29,314 bases of DNA from Rhizoclosmatium globosum (lineage: Eukaryota > Chytridiomycota > Chytridiomycetes > Chytridiales > Chytriomycetaceae). The notes below the pieces were generated by a model, which saw nothing but the letters and a program-made list of their open reading frames with translations, made no database searches and was not told where the DNA came from. The DNA lies in the NCBI GenBank assembly GCA_002104985.1, contig MCGO01000344.1, positions 1-29,314 of the forward strand, read 5' to 3'. Position 1 is the first letter of the stretch, and each line of letters begins with the position of its first letter. The translations under genes were made by a program, and so were the position numbers. Of this stretch, positions 24,406 to 29,314 are shown piece after piece.

Positions 24406-24943
24406 TAGGGGTGGCCCAAGTCAAGAAATTTGGCAAGATGAAAAGTTGAAGTTTGGGGGTGTTTTTAAAGCAATGTTTGAGGATTCAAACTACGTCGTCG
24501 TATTGAGGTGCTGCTTCGTAGCAGTAGGGGTGGTCAAAGTTGGGTGTTTTGGACAATTTTCACCCTCGCTTTTCAATTCCGCGTTTCGGAGCCGCTTTTG
24601 AGTTTTACAATTTTATTTTGCGTTCACCAGCAAACTGCTATGAAGAAACACCCCAAGAGGCCATGGTTCAAAACAGCAACTCTGACCCTCCCTTTCCACA
24701 GGTTTTGAACTGCCGCTTTTCACTTCGATTTTCAAATACCCCAATCTTTCCTTTTCATTTTGCCAAATTTCTCAACACCCCTACTGTTGGGATGAATTGC
24801 AAAATTGAGTTGCAAAACTGTCCAAACGTGGAATCAAAAAGAGAGGGGGGCATGGATTCAAAAAGCAAACAAATCAAAACTCCACTCTTTGCCCTTTTGA
24901 AAAAAAAATTGTCCAAAAACACCTACCTCTGTCAACCCTTATT
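24406..24943 (+). mobile_element. Degenerate MITE copy split by another copy of the same family
   Basis: The left end at 24406 (TAGGGGTGGCCCAAGTCAAG, then AAATTTGGCAAGATGAAAAG) matches the left end of the copy at 26206. The right end (about 24855-24943: GGATTCAAAAAGCAAAC ... TTGTCCAAAAACACC ... TGTCAACCCTTA) matches the right end of that copy. Between them sits the oppositely oriented copy 24525-24783. Internal sequence differs in places. Confidence 0.6.
24525..24783 (-). mobile_element. MITE copy inserted in the previous element
   Basis: It starts TAGGGGTGGTCAAAGTTGGG and then TGTTTTGGACAATTTTCA, and shares CAAGAGGCCATGGTTCAAAA, CTGACCCTCCCTTTCCAC and GGTTTTGAACTGCCGCTTTT with the reverse complement of 26206-26550. 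The right end is damaged (CAACACCCCTACT), having lost TTTGACCA. It is about 85 bases shorter than the other copy. The TAGGGGTGG.CAAA end resembles hAT-type MITEs, but no clean 8-bp target duplication is visible. Confidence 0.7.
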
Positions 24944-25721
24944 CTCAATTGCAGTTTCTTAACTTCAATAGACTTGAGGTCCAAGGACATTTGGGTTTAG
25001 TTGCCTTGGCTGGAAAAAGTTTCCTTCTTCCCAAGTGTAAGTAAACCCATTTGAGAAGGAATAAATCACGTATCTTTTTCTTTACAACACAGTTGGTTCC
25101 CTCCCTTATTCCTTCTTCCATCCTCCTTAGCAGTTGCTATAACCAGATTGCTAGTGACTGACTCCAGTTCTCAGTCTCATCCTCTGACTGTGCCCCAACC
25201 AACCCGTGAAAACAAGTTAAAAGGTAATATTCCTAATCCAAGGTGGTGGCTCTCCACCTTTTTTTTTTGCAGAGGCGGATACAAACCTTTTAGTGAGTCC
25301 TCTGGATCTCAGATGCATCTTTGTCCAAGCTACACACACTATCAACATCAACAAGATCTGGCATAACCCAGTTGCTGTCCTGGCCTTGCAGGACTAGATT
25401 AATAGCTATTGGACTATAGGATGCACTGTCTAACCCAATCTAACATCCTTGGTCATTCAACAATCATCTGGCTCTTAAAGAAAAATGATTTTGATATACT
25501 CTACCTATTCCTCACATTCTGAATTTGTTCCAATCACACACAGTACATCAGAAAACTCAACCCAATATTTTGCAGCATGATGAAGCATATGCAACATTAC
25601 CTATACATTCCTTAGGATTTTTCAGATTTGAAATGTTAAAATGCCTTACAAATGCATGAAATGCAAAATTATGGCTCTCTCATGGAAACATAAAGCAGCT
25701 TTTATAACTTTCAAGAGAGAC
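24944..25721. other. Repeat-region sequence without recognised gene
   Basis: Contains a pyrimidine-rich stretch and a T10 tract (about 25260). No open frame with recognisable content. It could include the decayed internal part of the Plavaka-like element that follows. Confidence 0.4.
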
Positions 25722-26195
25722 TCAGTCAGACAAAATTGATTCAGTGTCAGATCCAACAGGAAAATTGTAACTCTTGCGGATGATAGACCAAAGGTTACGT
25801 TCTGCATACATATTCAAATAAACCTTTCCTGACTTTCTGTTTTGTCCATCCTGAAAATAAGGAATAATGTGAGCTCTTCTTTTGATTGAATTGAGAGGAG
25901 CCACAACAATTGAATTCTTGTCTCCAACATGGGCAGGCTCAAGAATGAACAAGCCACTCTTGTTTTGTTGGTTTTGCGGCAGGGCCTGGTAATGTTGCAA
26001 TACCACAAAATGTGATATGTTATTGCTATCTTGATGTTTAATAGCCATGAAGTGTTTTGCTCTTCCAACAAGGAATTGACTTGCACCCAGGTTAGACTCC
26101 ATGACAGAAGGCTTTAACTTATTCAACGTGTAGACACAAAAGTCTGGCAATCCCTTGTTAAGAAACTCAACATGTTGACTGCTGACTTTGACCAC
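25722..26195 (-). pseudogene. C-terminal fragment resembling fungal Plavaka (CACTA-type) transposase
   Basis: Open frame of 157 residues. The core GLFILEPAHV ... SIVVAPLNSIKRRAHIIPYF matches the C-terminal signature that I recall for Plavaka-type transposases of fungi (a G-x-W/F-x-V-x-P stretch, then SV.PL.SI.R.AHL.P.F). It is preceded by FVVLQHYQALP. The N-terminal and catalytic parts are missing. The apparent start codon lies in a terminal-inverted-repeat-like sequence (26184-26201, GACTTTGACCACCTCTAG), so it is not a genuine gene start. The assignment rests on memory of the family and is moderate. Confidence 0.5.
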
Positions 26196-26201
26196 CTCTA
26201 G
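26184..26201 (+). repeat. Extra MITE-type right terminal repeat
   Basis: GACTTTGACCACCTCTAG is nearly the same as the right terminus at 26534-26550 (ACTTTGACCACCCCTA). It lies only 4-5 bases before the left terminus at 26206. It may be the right end of an element beginning near 24406 or 24525, or a solo end. Confidence 0.55.
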
Positions 26202-26205
26202 TGAC

Positions 26206-26550
26206 TAGGGGTGGTCAAAGTTGAGAAGTTTGAGAAAATGAAAAGCGAACATTGGGGCATTTGAAAAGCGCAGTTGCATCATTTTGAAAAGCGGCGGTTC
26301 AAAACCAGTGGAAAGGGATGGTCAGAGTTGCAGTTTTGAACCACGGCCTCTTGAAGAGTTTTGTCATAGAAGATTAGGTGGTGAAAAGCAAAATCGAATC
26401 GCGAAACTCAAAAGAGGCTCTCAAGAGCTAAATTGAAAAGCAATGTAGGGGGTTTGCTTTTGGATTCGAAAAGCGGATTTTGGACTTTTCGAAACTTCAC
26501 GTTTTGCACTTTTGAAAATTGTCCAAAACACCCAACTTTGACCACCCCTA
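26206..26550 (+). mobile_element. Near-complete MITE with terminal inverted repeats
   Basis: 345 bp from TAGGGGTGGTCAAAGTTG to CAACTTTGACCACCCCTA, a perfect 18-bp terminal inverted repeat. The interior is rich in GAAAAGCG repeats with no coding potential. The flanks are CTCTAGTGAC (left) and GTGGCACTAC (right), at best an imperfect target duplication. Confidence 0.8.
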
Positions 26551-26656
26551 GTGGCACTACCCCATTGCCCCACCATTGCTTGTTGACAAAAGAAAGTACA
26601 GCCTAAAGCTTTTCTAATAAAACAAATTCAATAATTTAGGTTATCTATTACAAGCA

Positions 26657-26659
26657 TAA
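26657..26659 (+). repeat. Target-site duplication TAA (left)
   Basis: TAA directly precedes the GAGCAACTCC terminus of the Harbinger element. The same TAA follows the other end at 28934-28936. PIF/Harbinger elements duplicate 3-bp TWA sites. Confidence 0.85.
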
Positions 26660-26764
26660 GAGCAACTCCACCGTGCAGCTCTACTTTTTTCTTCATTTCG
26701 AAAATTTGAAACAAAAATAGAGCAGAGCAACCATCAACTCCACATCGGTAGCAACACCAACCCA

Positions 26765-27638
26765 ATGGACAGCGATAGCGACAATGATGTCATGGACTTA
26801 ATATTCGATGACAATGATATTACAGTGGTGGAACAGCTTCTAGAAGACGATTCAGACTTGGATCATGAAAAGAACAGAACACATGGCAGTTCCAAGCCAG
26901 GAAGGGCTCCTAACAAAACCAGAGACTATGAAGCAGCTTATCAACGACTATTTGACCACTACCTTGCTGGAGAGCCCCTCTATTCAGAAGAAATATTCCG
27001 CCGCCGCTTTAGAATGTCCCGTTTGCTATTTCAGCGCATTGCACAAGAACTTTAAAGTTATGACAGTTACTTTACACGCAAGAAAGATGCGTAAGGAAAG
27101 CTTGGATTGTTTGGACTACAGAAGTGTGTCGCAGCAATTTGAATTCTTGCGTATGGCATTGCTGCGGATGCAATGGATGAGTATTTGCAAATCGGAGAGA
27201 GTACTGCTCTAGAATCACTGGATCGTTTCTGCAAGGGAGTCATTGCGTTATTTGGGGCCGAGTTTCTTCGTGCCCCAACTGCTGAAGAACTGCAACGCAT
27301 CTGTAACGAAAATGTTGCTCGTGGATTTCCTGGGCTATTGGGTACGCTGTTTTGTGGTTATTCTGATATATGCTGAAGCTAAACAGGGTCTATTGACTGG
27401 ATGAAGAATTGCCCTGTGGCCTGGCATGGTTAGTACGTTGGAAAAGAAAAAGAACCAACAATTGTTCTGGAATGACGAGGATGATGCTGGTGTTGAAACA
27501 GAGGACGCTGGCATGAACAGATACCAAAAAGGAACTCATTCTTGGCTCATAGACGAGAGGGGAAAGATCAAAGATAATCAAAAATGGAAGGATTTGCAGG
27601 CAGATGTGATTGATCTTTGGCAGTGGAAAGGAAACTAG
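26765..27638 (+). pseudogene. Harbinger transposase, internally deleted and with in-frame stops
   Basis: Begins MDSDSDNDVMDLIFDDND; then KPGRAPNKTRDYEAAYQRLF, RRRFRMSRLLFQRI, LGLFGLQKCVAAI, ILAYGIAADAMDEYLQIGES and LFGAEFLRAPTAEEL, all standard Harbinger blocks in one frame. That frame is broken by TAA at 27053, TAA at 27092 and TGA at 27140. A 45-nt intron (27342-27386) lies inside GLL|GSID, after which GSIDWMKNCPVAWHG retains the first catalytic Asp but has lost the CMHW-type residues. Then TAG and YVGKEKEPTIVLE. Near 27465 the sequence jumps to the family's C-terminus (DERGKIKDNQKWKD, LQADVIDLWQWKGN). The second D and the E of the DDE triad are deleted, so the protein cannot be catalytic. 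Confidence 0.85.
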
Positions 27639-27682
27639 AATTAAACTATCCATCTCTTTATTACGTCAACATATTTATCCAT

Positions 27683-28653
27683 TTAACCTTGATAAGATTC
27701 AATCAGCTTACGGCGCTTCAAGCGTACAATCTCGCGCGCATCATCGTCCAAGTCAGCAAGTCTGATTTTCAGAAGCTTGGTTTCGTTAAACTTGGCCAAC
27801 AATCTATTCTTCTCCTCCTGAGCTTTGATAGTCTGTTCCAAGGCTTGTTGTTTGGCATTTGCCTGCTTTGACCGTTCCAATTCGCCCACTACCATCGTCT
27901 TTGCTGATTTGCACCCTTTAGGACGGCCGGTAGATTCCATTTGGTAATCGGTGGACTTGTAAACACTGTTCTCATTGTCTTTGTCTTCTGCGGAAGCAGC
28001 GGATTTTGAAACTCCCACATCAACCCCGCAATAGTTCCTCCACTTTGGCACGTCTTTTAACAATTCCCAGCAATCTCGAAATTTGAAGCTCATCTTAGTT
28101 GGCATGGTCCAGATCAGCTTGAACAGCGACGCAGAGGGTGAACACAAGATTGAGGCAATCGGGATCGACGAGAGGTACCAAGGCAAGGGATACGGAAGAG
28201 CCTGTATGAACTTGGTATTTCAAGCTGAATTCGACCTCATAGACTCTGCATGCACGGTCATAGCTGAAAAGTGTTCAAAATTCGGACACTCTCAATAAGA
28301 CACTCACTACTCGCTTTCAGCAATGCCGCTCTCTTCAAGGGCTGCCACAGCCGCGTACGAGTCACAGAACTTGCTAAATCCAGCGCTGATCACAGAAAAG
28401 CGTTGCCGACATGAGTTACTGACACGATCCTGACCAATTCCTTTCTCTTCCTTCCCATGCTTGCAAATACGTTCCCAGAAATCTTCCCCTGTTGGATCCT
28501 GCAAAATCTGAAGCCACAATTTGACGAGTTTTTGTCTTCTCTGGCAGTGAAGGAGGCGCCACGCTTTTCATCTGCTGAGGCATTACTTTCATCCAACGTT
28601 GCTTGCAAAGCTTTTCTAGCAGCAGCGGGACTAATTTTGAACGAGTTGGCCAT
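27683..28653 (-). pseudogene. Harbinger accessory protein: SANT/Myb-like domain plus NAM-associated C-terminal domain, interrupted
   Basis: The start at 28653 reads MANSFKISPAAARKALQATL, then KRGASFTAREDKNSS. After a one-base frame change near 28522 it continues KLWLQILQDPTGEDFWERIC and SCRQRFSVISAGFSKFCDSY, AAVAALEESGIAESE, the SANT-like DNA-binding module typical of the second Harbinger protein. A consensus donor GTGAGT follows at about 28307. About 200 bases later the NAM-associated C-terminal module begins: SFKFRDCWELLKDVPKWRNY, a basic spacer (GRPKGCKSAK) and a Lys/Glu/Gln coiled coil ending LKRRKLIESYQG. In Harbinger transposition this partner recognises DNA and helps transposase into the nucleus. 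The gap between modules holds an antisense GNAT fragment and may be spliced as an intron. Confidence 0.75.
28083..28298 (+). pseudogene. GNAT acetyltransferase fragment inside the Harbinger accessory gene
   Basis: The plus-strand frame contains GEHKIEAIGIDERYQGKGYG and RACMNLVFQAEFD. This is motif A of the GNAT fold, including the acetyl-CoA-binding Q-G-K-G-Y-G-R loop (consensus Q/R-x-x-G-x-G/A), preceded by a beta-strand-like LVGMVQISL. The domain's N-terminal half and its last strands are missing, and no promoter or start context is visible. It lies antisense to the accessory gene and just inside the GTGAGT donor of that strand. The best reading is a captured piece of a host gene. The upstream LILVGMVQ part overlaps the NAM-domain coding sequence on the other strand and may be coincidental. 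Confidence 0.6.
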
Positions 28654-28933
28654 AGCTAGGCAACATAGTTAGAACTTATCCCAGAGTCACCAAACCAAGC
28701 CACAAGTACTGCCAAAGGAATAAACACTACCTATTCAAAGAGTGGGGTCTGCAGGTGGTGCCGTTGGTCTTGCGCAAAAGTAGAGCAGGGGATGGAACTA
28801 CTTCAAATGTGGACTTAAATGGAGCAATTTTCGGCTGTTCTATCAAAAATTGCCCCAAAACCTGTGCTGTGGCCACCATTTGCTTCAAATCTGATGGCAG
28901 AATGGAGAAAAGTGCTCTGCGTTGGAGTTGCTC

Positions 28934-28936
28934 TAA
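28934..28936 (+). repeat. Target-site duplication TAA (right)
   Basis: TAA directly follows the GGAGTTGCTC terminus at 28933, matching 26657-26659. Confidence 0.85.
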
Positions 28937-29314
28937 GTCCAAATCTTTGCAATAGACCTCCAACTCTTTCCCAATTAAAGCCAAAAAGTTTATGCCCTGC
29001 AAAAAGCAACAAATAACAACCAATCCAAAACTGGGTGTATATTGCAAATATGCCTCAATCTGGTAGCACTGAGCCACTCCCCCAACATGCCTCAAACATG
29101 AGAATTTAGCTTGGGCAGGAGCTGTCCAAAAAGGCAACATATGTGAATTGAGGAATGTGTCCAAGGAAAAGTCCAAGATCTAATCAACAAAAGAGACGGA
29201 GTTGAGTGGTTTCAAATGAAACATAAGTCTGCATGCTGCATCCTTCATGTAAAATGTTGTTTTCTCATTTGTATTTTTTTTTTTGGCATTTTGATGGGCA
29301 AACTCAAAAAGAAA
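28937..29314. other. Flanking sequence without recognised gene
   Basis: No gene recognised. A minus-strand open frame (29176-28727) crosses the transposon end and target duplication, so it cannot be an ancestral gene as it stands. It ends in a T10-11 tract near 29280. Confidence 0.45.

Larger units (their letters stand above)
26660..28933 (+). mobile_element. PIF/Harbinger DNA transposon, 2.27 kb, non-autonomous, with TAA target duplication
   Basis: Terminal inverted repeats are GAGCAACTCCACCGTGCAGC (left) and, as reverse complement of the right end, GAGCAACTCCAACGCAGAGC. The termini are flanked by TAA on both sides. Two convergent genes fill it: a transposase (plus, 26765-27638) and a SANT/NAM-associated accessory protein (minus, 28653-27683), the standard two-gene layout of Harbinger elements. 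Both are damaged. The element also carries an antisense piece of a GNAT acetyltransferase at 28083-28298. Confidence 0.88.

Noticed and set aside
25070..25400. Possible LTR or primer-binding site of a retrotransposon
   Set aside because: Pyrimidine-rich sequence only suggests it; no paired LTR, tRNA-complementary site or gag/pol coding was found.
27053..27142. Alternative genetic code reading TAA/TGA as sense in the Harbinger transposase
   Set aside because: Host genes such as MCM6, the 7TM gene and SARNP use TAA and TGA as ordinary stops at expected C-termini.
28727..29176. A 149-residue minus-strand open frame
   Set aside because: It runs across the Harbinger terminal repeat and TAA target duplication into flanking DNA and resembles no family.

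Overview
The window is nuclear DNA of a eukaryote, most likely a flagellated (zoosporic, chytrid-like) fungus. The evidence is: genes with many short GT-AG introns (mostly 45-60 nt, several with CTAAC/CTAAT-like branch sites); a large gene with the ASH/MSP-type beta-sandwich domains usual in axonemal proteins; a remnant resembling the fungal Plavaka (CACTA-type) transposases; and a PNUTS/Ref2/LUMINIDEPENDENS-type phosphatase regulator. The lineage is inferred, not proven. No rRNA, tRNA or CRISPR array was recognised.

Gene-dense half (1-19157). A giant minus-strand gene (start near 6349, 3' end outside the window) encodes ARM/HEAT-like helices, a series of P-x-G-[YFIV]-T motifs and ASH-type domains. 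Divergent from it is an intronless 7TM orphan (6543-7472). Positions 7977-9058 hold two tandem, degenerate partial copies of the PNUTS-like gene that lies about 6 kb further on. MCM6 (10070-13394, 13 exons) follows, tail-to-tail with the PNUTS-like gene (17013-13567, minus), whose parts in order are a homeodomain-like segment, a TFIIS-N/LW domain, an RVxF PP1-binding motif and a CCCH zinc finger. Divergent from this is a SARNP/Tho1-like SAP protein (17201-18203), which is tail-to-tail with a class I SAM methyltransferase (19157-18348). Replication licensing, transcription-termination phosphatase control and mRNP export thus sit side by side; only the divergent and convergent layout suggests any shared control.

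Repeat-rich half (19158-29314). This holds a fold-back structure of two inverted diverged arms (20028-20943 and 21015-21731) with a hairpin-forming 70-77 bp motif at the loop and at the left edge; a PIF/Harbinger transposase remnant (about 23500-22990, minus); nested copies of a TIR-bearing MITE (24406-24943 and 26206-26550); a Plavaka-like transposase C-terminus (26195-25722, minus); and an almost complete but dead Harbinger element (26660-28933) with TAA target duplications. The Harbinger element carries an internally deleted transposase, a convergent SANT/NAM-associated accessory gene and, inside the latter, an antisense fragment of a GNAT acetyltransferase.

A cross-cutting feature is that almost every multi-exon conserved gene needs one or more single-base frame corrections, often where a homopolymer appears one base short. 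This affects genes expected to be essential (MCM6), so residual indel errors in a long-read-type assembly are the simplest explanation. Exon boundaries near those points are approximate.
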